The notes: generated by a model not told the origin, from the sequence alone. Positions 26,122 through 35,562 are shown, counted from the first letter of the stretch. The stretch: 64,000 bases of DNA from Roseburia sp. (GCA_022771695.1 JALEKJ010000062.1:167459-231458); one strand, 5' to 3'. Numbers and translations are program-made.

Positions 26122-27681
26122 TTATCCAACCCGCTTTACTATTAAAATGGTATCTCCCGGTGAAAGTTCTTTCTCTTTCCAACCGTTTGTCTCCAAAATA
26201 TCACGTATTGTCGTATGATTCTCCTTGGCAATTTCCCAAAGTTCATCCCCCTCCTTAGCAATATAGCCAACAAGCCCCGGTCTGTTTTGCAATTCTTCCA
26301 TATCCAAAGCCGTCTCTTCGACCTCCTCAATGTTACGAATATTCTGTTCAAGAACTGCAAGCAAATCAAGGTGCACCACCGCTTTCACTTCAATATGTTC
26401 CTGATCAAGCATCACTGCCTGCAGTTGTTCAATACCACAATCCAGTTCCATGCGAAGCGGACCTTCCATCTCCGGAATTTCAATCACCTGTGAAAACGGA
26501 TATATTTCACGTACAGTTCCCACCGGCATATTATCGTCTGTTGTAATATACAAGAGTTCTACCACAATGGTGCCTTCTGCCTGCACACCGCTTTCTACCA
26601 GTTCCTTACGTTCGAGATTCACCTTTCCTTCACAGGCGCAGATTTGCAGAATCCTCTCCTGACTCTCCGGAAGTTCAATCTGTTCTGCAATTCTGCATTT
26701 TGCATAATTTTTTACCAAAAGCCGCTCTAAAACACGTTCCTTATAAATCGGCAAAAGTTTTCGTTTTAACGAGTAAATGTCCGCTAGCAATTCTAACTGT
26801 TCCTCACGCCATACACGAATGTCCACATTCAGCGCCAGTTCCAGCACAAGAATGCGCTCTTCCCCGTCATAGTCGGGCTTTACCTCAAGTTCTGTGGATA
26901 TTGGAGTCACCTTTACCTTGCAAATAATATCGTCATCCTGAACACCACAGTCCGTCTCACACTCTAGCGGCACCGTCGTCTCATACCACTGTAAACGTTC
27001 CGTCTCCTCCTCCTCACTGTAAAGAACTGCAATCAATACCTCTCCTGCAATTTGTGCCTTTCCCTCTTGCACACGACTCTCGATATTTCGAAGTTCTACA
27101 CTTCTCCACAGAATTTCACGCACATTCGGCTTGCTGGACGGTAGTACAACCTCGCTTTTCTGACGACAAATATCCCGGTTTGCCGCAAGCAGAGTCAACC
27201 CTTCTCTCTTTACAATTTTCTGCTCATATTCGTCATCTTTCTCCAGCTTTGCGGTTAATTCCTCGTCTACCTCTTCCTCCGCTGCCACATATAGTACAAC
27301 CACCGCACGAATATTTAATTTTCTGGAATTAATGACGCCAATCGTGATATCCTCAACCTCACCTGCTGCCACGACTTTGTCGTGCTCTTGGATGCCGTCT
27401 AAGTTCAGTTTCTCCTGAAACGGAATTTCGCCTTTTAAACAACTGATTTTCCCATTGCTCTGCTCGCTCCGATAAAGCACGCGAAAGCCTAAGCTCCCTT
27501 TTACCCATGCAACCCCATTGCCCGCTTTCACCTCATCAAAACGCAGTTCTCCCTTTTCCTTGAGCACTTTTACGATGTCCGGTCGATAATCCGGCACATT
27601 ATAATCATCATCTAATGTAATCTGACTGATTGCCGAACCAATTTCCTGTTTTCTATGTATTTTTACTTTTCCCAGTTCCAA
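26122..27681 (-). CDS. SipL-like DUF3794 protein with C-terminal LysM domain
   Basis: A 519-residue protein of the SPOCS/DUF3794 class. SipL of Clostridioides is a spore-coat morphogenetic protein of the same build. The N-terminus KIHRKQEIGSAISQITLDDD and VPDYRPDIVKVLKEKG are the family signature; repeated DUF3794 units follow, and the last ~50 residues are a LysM domain (GDELWEIAKENHTTIRDIL). I place the start at TTG 27679-27681, seven bases after GGGGGA; the frame continues to ATG 27744 but that stretch has no ribosome site and does not fit the family. Supports spore formation. Confidence 0.88.
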   Translation of the reverse strand: MELGKVKIHRKQEIGSAISQITLDDDYNVPDYRPDIVKVLKEKGELRFDEVKAGNGVAWVKGSLGFRVLYRSEQSNGKISCLKGEIPFQEKLNLDGIQEHDKVVAAGEVEDITIGVINSRKLNIRAVVVLYVAAEEEVDEELTAKLEKDDEYEQKIVKREGLTLLAANRDICRQKSEVVLPSSKPNVREILWRSVELRNIESRVQEGKAQIAGEVLIAVLYSEEEETERLQWYETTVPLECETDCGVQDDDIICKVKVTPISTELEVKPDYDGEERILVLELALNVDIRVWREEQLELLADIYSLKRKLLPIYKERVLERLLVKNYAKCRIAEQIELPESQERILQICACEGKVNLERKELVESGVQAEGTIVVELLYITTDDNMPVGTVREIYPFSQVIEIPEMEGPLRMELDCGIEQLQAVMLDQEHIEVKAVVHLDLLAVLEQNIRNIEEVEETALDMEELQNRPGLVGYIAKEGDELWEIAKENHTTIRDILETNGWKEKELSPGDTILIVKRVG

Positions 27682-27760
27682 AAAAATTCCCCCATATCCG
27701 AATCTTTCTAAACATCTTATTCGAGTATGAGGGAATTTATACATACATTATTATATTCAA

Positions 27761-28003
27761 TTAACAAAGCTTCATACGGATGTCTCTTGTGATAATATCC
27801 GAATAGCTGAATGATAACAACTGAGGTGGATTCTGTTCCTGCTCATCGTTCACCAATATTGTAAACACACTTGGATAAGCTTTCTGGATAACACCTTCTT
27901 GAATGTCAATCTTGTTGCGTCCTCTGTCGAGCTGAATTAGCACCTTCCTACCACACTGCTGGCTTACGGAAGCGCGTACCTTACTGATGTCTGCCTGTTG
28001 CAT
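27761..28003 (-). CDS. veg: Veg family protein
   Basis: An 80-residue basic protein with the Veg signature: GRKVLIQLDRGRNKIDIQEG followed by AYPSVFTILVND and FSYSDIITRDI. In Bacillus subtilis Veg is a small, strongly expressed protein linked to biofilm control and spore germination/outgrowth. GGGAGGTAGAGGA precedes the ATG. It lies just upstream of the SipL-like gene, a common clostridial arrangement. Confidence 0.94.
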   Translation of the reverse strand: MQQADISKVRASVSQQCGRKVLIQLDRGRNKIDIQEGVIQKAYPSVFTILVNDEQEQNPPQLLSFSYSDIITRDIRMKLC

Positions 28004-28118
28004 TCCTCTACCTCCCTGTTCCGGTATTTTCTGTCCGGATACTATTTCGCTTTAGTTTAGCACTGTATTAAACTTTTGTCAAACAAAATGAAAATATTTC
28101 CAAAAATATTAAGAATAT

Positions 28119-28589
28119 TTATTCAAATATAGTACTTTGGTTACACTTTTCCGTTTTTATTACAACATACGGATAGCTCGGACTCGCACTGGCACTCTCA
28201 CCTTTTCTCGGTCCGACTAATTCCGTATCAAACAGTATCGCGTTAGATGTCAGATAGCAATCCTTGATACGGATGCTGTATCCTCCCGTCGCCTGCTCTC
28301 CATAGCCACGGACTATGTATAAATCCTCTCCCCTTTCATAGGTCAGTTTGAAGTCTGCCGCCTTCTTTTCCTCTATCATCGTCATAAGTTCTTCCGGTAT
28401 CTCCGTCTCTTCCATGATGGAATACTCTAAATCAGCCACCTTAGTCCGGTTGGTTTCCTCCACGCTGCATCCGCTGAGCACACTTCCCAAAAGTGCTGCA
28501 AAAAGAAGAATCCCCAAAAGGCATAACTCGTAAACCCCTGTCGGGAAGATATCCTCTAATCTTTTTTTCTCTTTATCTCTCCGGCTCAT
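28119..28589 (-). CDS. PrcB-like lipoprotein
   Basis: A 156-residue protein with a basic N-terminus, a hydrophobic segment (~20-40) and a lipobox-like LSGC with Cys41. The C-terminal half resembles the PrcB domain (TGGYSIRIKDCYL, then a beta-strand ending in YPYVVIKTEK), named after a Treponema protease-complex subunit. The long stretch before the lipobox makes lipidation plausible but not certain. It is divergent from plsC and starts after GGGGGTG. Its function in Firmicutes is unknown. Confidence 0.75.
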   Translation of the reverse strand: MSRRDKEKKRLEDIFPTGVYELCLLGILLFAALLGSVLSGCSVEETNRTKVADLEYSIMEETEIPEELMTMIEEKKAADFKLTYERGEDLYIVRGYGEQATGGYSIRIKDCYLTSNAILFDTELVGPRKGESASASPSYPYVVIKTEKCNQSTIFE

Positions 28590-28658
28590 TTATGGACACC
28601 CCCAGTTTTTGCTTCTATCCATATTCTATGCAAATTCTGGAAAAATATGCTTCTTTTG

Positions 28659-28687
28659 TTGTCTTTCACCGAATTTCCATTTATAAT
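28659..28687 (+). promoter_or_regulatory. sigma-A-type promoter of plsC
   Basis: TTGTCT (28659-28664) and TATAAT (28682-28687) are 17 bp apart, about 40 bp before the plsC start. The -10 box is a consensus match. Confidence 0.75.
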
Positions 28688-28728
28688 ATAGCTATTGAAT
28701 TTTATGTACCGAAAAGGAAGGAATTTTT

Positions 28729-29463
28729 ATGCTACGAACAATCCTTGCACTACTATTTATTATACTTTTCCTGATTGTCGGGATTCCGGTTCTGGCAGTC
28801 GAATGGATTATTTCAAAGTTCAATCCATACGCTGCGGATATCAGTCAGCTTCGCATCGTACAGTGGGCGTTTCGCGTTATCCTTTTTATCGCCGGGGTCA
28901 AAGTTACTGTCACTGGCGAGGAAAATATTCCGGTCGATGAAGCAGTTCTCTATATCGGAAACCACAAGAGTTTCTTTGACATTGTTATCACATATGCCAG
29001 ATGTAAACGGTTGACCGGTTACGTTTCTAAGCTTTCCATGAAAAAAGTCCCATTGTTTTCTATCTGGATGGTACGTCTGCACTGTCTCTTTTTAAACCGT
29101 GATGACATCAAGGAAGGTCTAAAGACAATTCTTGCCGGAATCGAGAATATCAAGAATGGTATTTCCATGTGTATCTTCCCGGAAGGTACCAGAAACACGA
29201 CCGATGAGCTTATGCTCCCGTTCAAGGAAGGAAGCTTTAAAATGGCAGAGAAGACCGGATGTGCGATTATCCCAATGGCGATTACCAACTCCGCCGAAAT
29301 CTTTGAGAATCACCTTCCAATCCTAAAACCAACCCATGTTATTCTGGAGTATGGAAAGCCAATCTATCCAAATGAGCTGGACAAAGAGACTCGCAAAAAG
29401 ATTGGTGCACACTGTCAAGGCATCATTCAGGAAATGTTAGAGAAAAATGCCGGCATGATATAA
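28729..29463 (+). CDS. plsC: 1-acyl-sn-glycerol-3-phosphate acyltransferase
   Basis: PlsC adds the second acyl chain to lysophosphatidic acid, making phosphatidic acid at the membrane. The catalytic HX4D motif is in GNHKSFFDIV, and the glycerol-phosphate-binding FPEGTRN is intact. Two hydrophobic stretches at residues ~1-25 and ~50-65 anchor it. 244 residues is normal. AAGGAAGG lies upstream of the ATG. One of only a few plus-strand genes here; it meets murF at a shared palindromic terminator. Confidence 0.96.
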   Translation: MLRTILALLFIILFLIVGIPVLAVEWIISKFNPYAADISQLRIVQWAFRVILFIAGVKVTVTGEENIPVDEAVLYIGNHKSFFDIVITYARCKRLTGYVSKLSMKKVPLFSIWMVRLHCLFLNRDDIKEGLKTILAGIENIKNGISMCIFPEGTRNTTDELMLPFKEGSFKMAEKTGCAIIPMAITNSAEIFENHLPILKPTHVILEYGKPIYPNELDKETRKKIGAHCQGIIQEMLEKNAGMI

Positions 29464-29474
29464 GCGTGTTATAT

Positions 29475-29520
29475 AAAAAGAGGCTGTTACAAAAAATATT
29501 TTTTGTAACAGCCTCTTTTT
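29475..29520. terminator. bidirectional terminator between plsC and murF
   Basis: A perfect 46-bp palindrome: AAAAAGAGGCTGTTACAAAA (29475-29494) and its exact complement ending at 29520. Both strands end in a T run, so it can stop transcription from plsC and from murF. It overlaps the murF stop codon by two bases. Confidence 0.93.
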
Positions 29521-30931
29521 ATTTTGTCAATGCTTGCACAATCTCTGCAAATCCCATAAAATGGGATGCCTTTATGAGAATGGTGTCACCACTCTTACGA
29601 TACGCCAGCAATTTTCTAATCAATGCCTCTTTATCCTGTACCTCAAATACTTCTGTCAGTGGGCTATATGCACGTACTTCTTTTGCCAGTTCTGACGAAA
29701 GCGTTCCCGTACAGAACAGTGCGTCAATATGTTTCCCTTCAAAGTGTCTACCTACCATTGCATGAAGTTCCCGTTCCTCTGTGCCAAGTTCTCCCATGTC
29801 ACCTAACACTGCAATCTTTCTGCCCGGCGCTCCTGCAAGCACATCAACAGATGCTTTCATGGAAACCGGGTTTGCATTATAGCAATCATCAATGATTGTG
29901 ATGCCATCCTTCTCAATGAGATTGCTCCTTCCGCCAATCGTACGCACAGCTTCAATGCCACGCTTCATCTCCTCTATCGTAAGCCCAAGCTGTCTTCCCA
30001 CACATACTGCCGCCAACGCATTGTAGACGTTATGCTCGCCCGCAATCGGGATTTCTACCGCAAAGCTTTCATCACCGATATGAATTGTGGCATGTGTTCC
30101 GGTAAGTCCCACTGCCTTTACATCCGTCGCATAGACTTCCTTTGAGGCAAGCAGCTTTTCGCCGTCCTCATCCACATACTTTTTCGCTTCTCTGCCAATG
30201 CCATAGAATACCGCAGGCTTTCCGTTTACTACCTTTTTTTCGGAAAGCTTATCGTCATCGCCGTTTAAAACGGCAATACCATCCGGCGCAAGGTGCGCAA
30301 AGCTCTCTGTCTTTGCCTTTAAAATGCCGTCTCTGGTAATCAGATTTTCCAAATGACAAAGCCCGATATTCGTAATCACACAGACATTCGGCTGTGCCAT
30401 ATCCGCCAGACGATCCATCTCTCCGAATTCGGAAATCCCCATCTCCAGCACTGCAACCTCATGTTCATCGCGAATTTTAAATATGGTAAGCGGTAATCCG
30501 ATTTCATTATTCAGATTGCCTTCGGTCTTTAGCACACGATATCTCTGCTCCAGCACAGATGCAATCATCTCTTTCGTGCTCGTCTTACCGACACTTCCGG
30601 TAATTCCGACCACCTTTATAGGGAGTGAACGCCGATAAAATTTTGCTATCTGTTTCATCGCCTGTTCGGTAGATTCCACCAGAATATAGGGAGCTGCCGC
30701 ATCATAAAGCCTTCTCTCTGACAGCACCGCTAACGCGCCCTTTTCAAAGACCGATGGTATGAAATCATGCCCGTCCACGCGTGCCCCCTTAATCGGAATA
30801 AAAAGGAAACCCGGCTCCACCAGACGGCTGTCAATCACCGCCCCCTTGATTTCACATTGCCGCATTTCTTCTGCGCCAATATATTCACCACCGCACGCGC
30901 GTGCGATGTTTTCCAATGTCATATTCTTCAT
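29519..30931 (-). CDS. murF: UDP-N-acetylmuramoyl-tripeptide--D-alanyl-D-alanine ligase
   Basis: MurF adds D-Ala-D-Ala to the UDP-MurNAc tripeptide, the last soluble step of peptidoglycan precursor synthesis. ATP-binding GITGSVGKTSTKEM, the EMGISEFGEM loop and DDCYNANP match Mur ligases. I start at ATG 30931 (470 residues, MKNMTLENIA), five bases after AGAGG; the longer frame overlaps the ddl stop region. It follows ddl by 46 bp, so the two enzymes that make and attach D-Ala-D-Ala are co-transcribed. Confidence 0.97.
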   Translation of the reverse strand: MKNMTLENIARACGGEYIGAEEMRQCEIKGAVIDSRLVEPGFLFIPIKGARVDGHDFIPSVFEKGALAVLSERRLYDAAAPYILVESTEQAMKQIAKFYRRSLPIKVVGITGSVGKTSTKEMIASVLEQRYRVLKTEGNLNNEIGLPLTIFKIRDEHEVAVLEMGISEFGEMDRLADMAQPNVCVITNIGLCHLENLITRDGILKAKTESFAHLAPDGIAVLNGDDDKLSEKKVVNGKPAVFYGIGREAKKYVDEDGEKLLASKEVYATDVKAVGLTGTHATIHIGDESFAVEIPIAGEHNVYNALAAVCVGRQLGLTIEEMKRGIEAVRTIGGRSNLIEKDGITIIDDCYNANPVSMKASVDVLAGAPGRKIAVLGDMGELGTEERELHAMVGRHFEGKHIDALFCTGTLSSELAKEVRAYSPLTEVFEVQDKEALIRKLLAYRKSGDTILIKASHFMGFAEIVQALTK

Positions 30932-30977
30932 AGCTACCTCTCTGTCAAGACTTCTGTCCACGCACCTCTCATCAGCA

Positions 30978-32033
30978 CTACGCCGTATATTTACGAAGCG
31001 AAAGCTCAATCAGCTTCTCACAAAGCTGGTTAAAATTCATCCCCACAACCTGTGCCTCCTGTGGAAGCAGGCTAGTTGGTGTCATACCCGGAAGTGTATT
31101 TGCCTCCAGGCAATAAATCTTGTTATCCTTGCTAAGCAGGAAATCGGAGCGGGAGTAGGTGTCAAGACCAAGGACCTTCGCCACCTCCTCAGCATAATGT
31201 TGCATCTGTGCCGTCAGTTCCGGCGAAAGTGCCGCCGGACAAGTCTCTACCGCACTGCCAGCTTTGTATTTATTCTTATAGTCATAGAAGCCCTCTACCG
31301 GTGCAATCTCAATCACAGGGAGTGCCTGATAATCAATAACGCCAACAGAGAATTCTCTTCCCTCTACAAATTCCTCAATAACAAGCTCATCCTCCCAACG
31401 AAATGCCTCCTCGAGTGCAACAGAAAACTCATCCTCCGTGCGCACGATTGACACACCGATGCTCGAGCCACCGCAGCAAGGCTTTACAACACACGGAAGC
31501 GTCAGACCCAACGCTGCAATATCGGACTTTTCTTGGCTCTTTTTCAGCGAGATTCCTTTCGGCGTCGGAATACCATTCATAACAAAAAGCTGCTTCGCCC
31601 TTCCTTTGTCCATTGCAAGCGCGCTGCTCAAATAACCGCTTCCCGTATAGCGGATGCCAAACAGGTCAAACGCTGCCTGCACCTTACCATTTTCGCCATT
31701 CTCGCCATGAAGTGCCATAAACACAACATCCGCCATCTGACACAACTCAATCACATTCGGTCCGAAGAAATTATCCGACTGATCCTTGCGGGAAGCTTTT
31801 ACTTTTGCAAGGTCCGGTGCAATCTCCGGAATTCCCTCAACCTTTACACTGACTTCCTCGGCGCGCGCGAAAATGTCTGTAAGGTCTTCTTTTTTATCAC
31901 TATATCCCATAAAAACATCCAACAAAATTACCTGATGTCCGTTTTCTCTCAATGCTTTTGTAACCATCTCGCCTGTCTTAAAAGAGACATCGCGTTCTGT
32001 GCTAAGGCCACCGGCTAAAACAACAATTTTCAT
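30978..32033 (-). CDS. ddl: D-alanine--D-alanine ligase
   Basis: Ddl makes the D-Ala-D-Ala dipeptide with ATP. An ATP-grasp enzyme of 351 residues: VLAGGLSTERDVS at the N-terminus, the catalytic GENGENGKVQ loop, VKPCCGGSSIGVS for nucleotide binding and EANTLPGMTPTSLLP at the C-terminus. The start ATG at 32033 has AAGGAG nine bases upstream; the frame extends to a GTG at 32054 that contains that ribosome site. The neighbour murF uses its product. Confidence 0.97.
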   Translation of the reverse strand: MKIVVLAGGLSTERDVSFKTGEMVTKALRENGHQVILLDVFMGYSDKKEDLTDIFARAEEVSVKVEGIPEIAPDLAKVKASRKDQSDNFFGPNVIELCQMADVVFMALHGENGENGKVQAAFDLFGIRYTGSGYLSSALAMDKGRAKQLFVMNGIPTPKGISLKKSQEKSDIAALGLTLPCVVKPCCGGSSIGVSIVRTEDEFSVALEEAFRWEDELVIEEFVEGREFSVGVIDYQALPVIEIAPVEGFYDYKNKYKAGSAVETCPAALSPELTAQMQHYAEEVAKVLGLDTYSRSDFLLSKDNKIYCLEANTLPGMTPTSLLPQEAQVVGMNFNQLCEKLIELSLRKYTA

Positions 32034-32176
32034 GCTATCGTTCTCCTTCACCAAAACTTTTCTCGCTCTATAGTATACCTTTTTTTCTCTCGTGGCAAGC
32101 GCAATATGAACGCAGATTGCGTACAGATGCCCGCATGACTTACTCCTCCTCTTCTACTTCCTTTTATCTGTCGTTT

Positions 32177-32476
32177 CTACGCTCTGACACTTTCTGCCAT
32201 TCCAAGCAGCCACAAAAATAGCTGTCTTGCCAGCAGGTCATCCCCCTTTATCATACTTCCATACCGATATATTTCATTCTCCATCTCTTCTTTTTCTAAT
32301 TTTCCCATTTCAAGAAAAATATGCTGCAATACCCCCATTCGGACTTGGTCAAATTTATAGACCTGCTCAATATGCTCCATCAATATCTGATTCTCTTGTA
32401 TCATATTCAGCAATTCCTCACTTCGCCCCATTTTTTTGTTTTTTGCTATACTCTTTTGTTTCCTGCGGTCATTCAT
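32177..32476 (-). CDS. small helical protein of unknown function
   Basis: A 99-residue protein, basic at the N-terminus (RRKQKSIAKNKKMGR) and helical throughout. It is leucine- and methionine-rich with heptad-like spacing (LLNMIQENQILMEHIEQVY), so a short coiled coil is likely. No family recognised. GAAGGAAACAT precedes the ATG. It stands alone between ddl and hpf. Confidence 0.6.
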   Translation of the reverse strand: MNDRRKQKSIAKNKKMGRSEELLNMIQENQILMEHIEQVYKFDQVRMGVLQHIFLEMGKLEKEEMENEIYRYGSMIKGDDLLARQLFLWLLGMAESVRA

Positions 32477-32592
32477 ATGTTTCCTTCTCAGTTGTCATGC
32501 AAGCCTCTGTTACTACAATTATAGGCACTTTCCTGTTTTATCGCATTCGCATAACGCGTAGAAAGTCCGCGTTTTTTCCTGCTCAGATAACA

Positions 32593-32646
32593 ACAGGAGC
32601 CGGAATTAGTGGAGATGCGTCCATCCTCACCGCTTCCGGCTCCTGT
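32593..32646. other. 13-bp stem-loop downstream of hpf
   Basis: ACAGGAGCCGGAA (32593-32605) and TTCCGGCTCCTGT (32634-32646) are exact inverted repeats with a 28-base loop. Neither strand has a clean T run behind it. It lies 50 bp behind the hpf stop codon and may terminate hpf or protect its 3' end. Confidence 0.6.
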
Positions 32647-32695
32647 CTCATTCATGCCTGTTTTATGAATTTATCGTATACAGCACATCTTTTTC

Positions 32696-33226
32696 TTAAT
32701 ATTCCGGTTCAATCAATCCGTAAGTATTGCCTTTTCTCTTATATACGACATTGACCTCCTCGGTCTCCGCATTGATAAATACGAAGAAATCGTGTCCTAA
32801 TAATTCCATCTGCACACATGCATCCTCCGGATACATCGGTTTCATGGATATCTTCTTATTACGGGTAATCTTAATCTCTTCGTCTTCCTCAGACACTGCA
32901 TCGAGGAACTCCTGTTTAAACACTGCTGAAGCGTTCTGCTGCTTGGTAACCAGCTTGGTTCTGTATTTCTTCAACTGCCTTTCTATTACTTCTTCCACCA
33001 AATCAATGGATACGTACATATCGTTGCTTACCTGCTCGGAACGAACGTAATTGCCCTTCATTGGTATGGTAACCTCTACCTTCTGTCTCTCCTTTTCCAC
33101 ACTAAGCGTCACATATACATCTGTGTCCGGTGTAAAATACTTCTCAAGCTTGTTCAGCTTGTCCTCCACTGCTGCTTTCAGTCCGTCTGTCAACTCGATG
33201 TTTCTTCCTGTAATCTTGATTCTCAT
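32696..33226 (-). CDS. hpf: ribosome hibernation promoting factor, long form
   Basis: Long-form HPF joins two 70S ribosomes into inactive 100S dimers in slow-growing cells. The N-terminal domain (~1-100) begins MRIKITGRNIELTDGLK and the C-terminal dimerisation domain (~115-176) contains KPMYPEDACVQMELLGHDFF and YKRKGNTYGLIEP. 176 residues is typical of the long form. AAGGGGGCC precedes the ATG. A good promoter lies 50 bp upstream. Confidence 0.97.
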   Translation of the reverse strand: MRIKITGRNIELTDGLKAAVEDKLNKLEKYFTPDTDVYVTLSVEKERQKVEVTIPMKGNYVRSEQVSNDMYVSIDLVEEVIERQLKKYRTKLVTKQQNASAVFKQEFLDAVSEEDEEIKITRNKKISMKPMYPEDACVQMELLGHDFFVFINAETEEVNVVYKRKGNTYGLIEPEY

Positions 33227-33275
33227 GATGCCTGGCCCCCTTGTCGTTTATTTGATACAGATATATCATGTTTAT

Positions 33276-33303
33276 ATTATACCATATTTTATTCTTATAG
33301 CAA
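33276..33303 (-). promoter_or_regulatory. promoter of hpf
   Basis: On the minus strand TTGCTA (33298-33303) and TATAAT (33276-33281) are separated by 16 bp. The start codon of hpf follows 50 bp downstream. Confidence 0.7.
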
Positions 33304-33350
33304 GAAAATATATATATTTTTGATAAACTTTTCAGAAAATTTAATAATTG

Positions 33351-35078
33351 CTATCCTAGTGTCAATGCAAGATACCCCTGCTCGCTGATTTTTGTTTTCT
33401 CCATTGCCTCCGGCAGCCATATCATCCCCGGCATCTGCCCGTATGACGCCCTGCTTGTCCCTGTTTCTTTCAATAGATGTGGAAGGAGCTCCTGCAATGC
33501 CCTCGTCCCGAGCGACGTCTCTAAAATTACCAATGTGTCATCATCCTTTTCGTACATAAGGATGTCCCTCTCTCCTTCGGCACTCTCCACGGCACCAGCG
33601 CCGCCACCATAGTGCTCACAAAGCTCTATGGCGTAGCGAACCGCATTCTCATCCCACCGTACATAGCCTTCTTTTGCACATTTTTCATCCCGAATTTGTA
33701 CATACTCTTGTGTGGTCAGCGGTTTTATCATATCAGTAACATCTACATTTTCTGTCCACTCCAGTGCTGCAAGCGTGTCTTTCATCCACGCTCTGGTGTC
33801 CGGAAATGCCTTTCGAAATCCCAACGTTTCGTAATAATGCATCAATGATTCCTCTGCCGGTGCCAGGATAAGCGGCTGTCCATAATGCTCATGCGCGAAC
33901 ATTAAAATACGTTTTGCAAGTCCTCTCCCACGATATTCCGGAAGTGTGGCCACCGCATAGACATAGCGTGCATCTACATACTCACCCTCACACAGATAAC
34001 GGACCGGCAGGAAACTTGCCATTGATACTGCTTTCCCGTCTTCATGGATTACAAGCATGTTCTCTTCCGTCATGCGGTGCTCCATGTAAAAACGAATGTA
34101 TTCCTTCTCATCGCCAAAGCAAGTTTCCCAGATTTTCTCTATCTGTTCACCTTCTCTATCGCGATTGGCATAGACAATATCACTCTGTATCGCCACATAC
34201 TTTTTCAGAAGAATCTCCGGATAATAGGAAAGCTTTGCCTTCCTCAATCCCGGGTCACCGGTATCCTCTTCGCGATTTACATAATCATATCCCTCACAGG
34301 CATTTATCGCAAACTGTTGGTTAATCATCGGGTATGCCCCTTGCATATCCGGATAAGCTTTTTCAAAATGCACCACGAAGGTATCCGAGTTTAAAGGTTC
34401 TCCCATCGAAAATGCAACAATCGCTCCCTCTCTGCGAAGCACACCTCCGACAAGCCCCAGCTCCTTCATATGGTCAAATGCTTCGTGAAGCACCATGATT
34501 TCCTCTTCCATCTCTTCGTTCCATTTATCTGAACGCATTTTTATCCAGCTATAGGTCATCGTCCGGCATTCTTCCAGATTTTCATCTGTCATGGGCTCAT
34601 AGGACCAATCGCCTCCATCCTTAAAGCGAGCGATGTGGTTCCGCTTGCCATGCAGTTTCTTACCTGCTAAAGACGTCAGTTTCTCCCTCGCATAGATGTA
34701 GTCAAAGTCATCCCGATCCGCCTCAATGAGGAATTTCCCCGGGAACCACTTCATAAGCTGCTGCCTGTCAATCTCAGAGAGCGGAGACATCACTAACGGA
34801 TATTTCTCCTGCTCGCATATAAAAAGCAGCCGTTCTATCGCCGCCTTTTTATCCCCGGCTCCCACCGGATAAGAATAACAGTATTTTTTATTTTCAACAA
34901 AACGAATGACCAGACATTCGCAGATTTCCGTCACCTCAACCTGGTATACTTTTCTCCAAATAAAATTATTGGCAAATGTGTACTCACATGCATTTCTGTC
35001 ATCCTCTGCGAATCGTGCATCCATCCATGTTTTATCTGCCAATGTTATCTCATGAAACTTGATATCTGTTGTTTTCAT
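33351..35078 (-). CDS. DUF2156 (LPG-synthase C-terminal-like) protein fused to a GNAT acetyltransferase
   Basis: A 575-residue fusion. Residues ~1-300 match the DUF2156 group, soluble relatives of the aminoacyl-phosphatidylglycerol synthase catalytic domain (LHGKRNHIARFKDGG, MNQ-like segment INQQFAINACEGYDYVNREED). Residues ~305-450 are a GNAT domain with the acetyl-CoA loop LPEYRGRGLAKRIL. A final ~120 residues have no clear assignment. No TM segment is present, so it is not a full MprF. Both halves share the GNAT fold, and the protein may transfer acyl or aminoacyl groups; substrates are unknown. AGAGGG precedes the ATG. Confidence 0.85.
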   Translation of the reverse strand: MKTTDIKFHEITLADKTWMDARFAEDDRNACEYTFANNFIWRKVYQVEVTEICECLVIRFVENKKYCYSYPVGAGDKKAAIERLLFICEQEKYPLVMSPLSEIDRQQLMKWFPGKFLIEADRDDFDYIYAREKLTSLAGKKLHGKRNHIARFKDGGDWSYEPMTDENLEECRTMTYSWIKMRSDKWNEEMEEEIMVLHEAFDHMKELGLVGGVLRREGAIVAFSMGEPLNSDTFVVHFEKAYPDMQGAYPMINQQFAINACEGYDYVNREEDTGDPGLRKAKLSYYPEILLKKYVAIQSDIVYANRDREGEQIEKIWETCFGDEKEYIRFYMEHRMTEENMLVIHEDGKAVSMASFLPVRYLCEGEYVDARYVYAVATLPEYRGRGLAKRILMFAHEHYGQPLILAPAEESLMHYYETLGFRKAFPDTRAWMKDTLAALEWTENVDVTDMIKPLTTQEYVQIRDEKCAKEGYVRWDENAVRYAIELCEHYGGGAGAVESAEGERDILMYEKDDDTLVILETSLGTRALQELLPHLLKETGTSRASYGQMPGMIWLPEAMEKTKISEQGYLALTLG

Positions 35079-35263
35079 ATTCCCTCTATTTCTGTCTATG
35101 CAGTTTCTGCCGAGTTGCCTCGACTATAGTTTCTGCCATGTTTTTTTGTCTTATACCATGTCCGCTTCGCATCCATGGCATTCACCGTAGGCGACCGATG
35201 CCATTCGGTAATATATTATATATTATATATTATGTGTTCGCGATGTACTGTGACTCAATCACA

Positions 35264-35291
35264 TAAAACAGGCTGCCATGAAATGGCAGCC
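35264..35291 (-). terminator. terminator after the 78-residue unknown gene
   Basis: GGCTGCCAT (35271-35279) and ATGGCAGCC (35283-35291) form a perfect 9-bp stem with a GAA loop, followed on the minus strand by TGTTTTATG. It lies 10 bp behind the stop codon at 35302. Confidence 0.85.
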
Positions 35292-35301
35292 CGCCTACAC
35301 T

Positions 35302-35538
35302 TTAACCCTTCATGAGAAATTTGATGATTTTTTCGGTGTCTTCCGGCTCATATGCCACAATCTCAAGCTCCGGAATCTCAACATCGGATTTTAATATGCT
35401 TGTCAATGATACATATTGGCACAGTTTTGATTTTAGATTTAATCGGTCTCCCTCTCCGGTAAGCAGCTCTACTTTTCCTTCGCAGGAATCAACTACCTGA
35501 AAAAATCCTTCCACATCTGTAATGTTTTTTATTTTCAT
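35302..35538 (-). CDS. small protein of unknown function
   Basis: A 78-residue acidic protein with strand-rich character (ITDVEGFFQVVDSCEGKVEL) and a C-terminal helix (EDTEKIIKFLMKG). Similar small proteins are widespread in Lachnospiraceae under misleading names; I know of no tested function. The ATG follows AAGGAGG at ideal spacing, and a strong terminator follows, so it is a real gene. It starts 24 bp behind the chemoreceptor gene and may be co-transcribed with it. Confidence 0.8.
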   Translation of the reverse strand: MKIKNITDVEGFFQVVDSCEGKVELLTGEGDRLNLKSKLCQYVSLTSILKSDVEIPELEIVAYEPEDTEKIIKFLMKG

Positions 35539-35562
35539 AATGACCTCCTTTCGGTTCCGCTA

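Noticed and set aside
32569..32695. A possible small RNA gene around the 13-bp stem-loop behind hpf
   Set aside because: I see no promoter and no T run; it is simpler to read it as the 3' end of the hpf transcript.
35190..35235. An A/T repeat (TATATTATATATTATATATT-like) suggesting a replication or recombination site
   Set aside because: It is a short simple-sequence tract in a spacer, without DnaA boxes or dif-like sequence.
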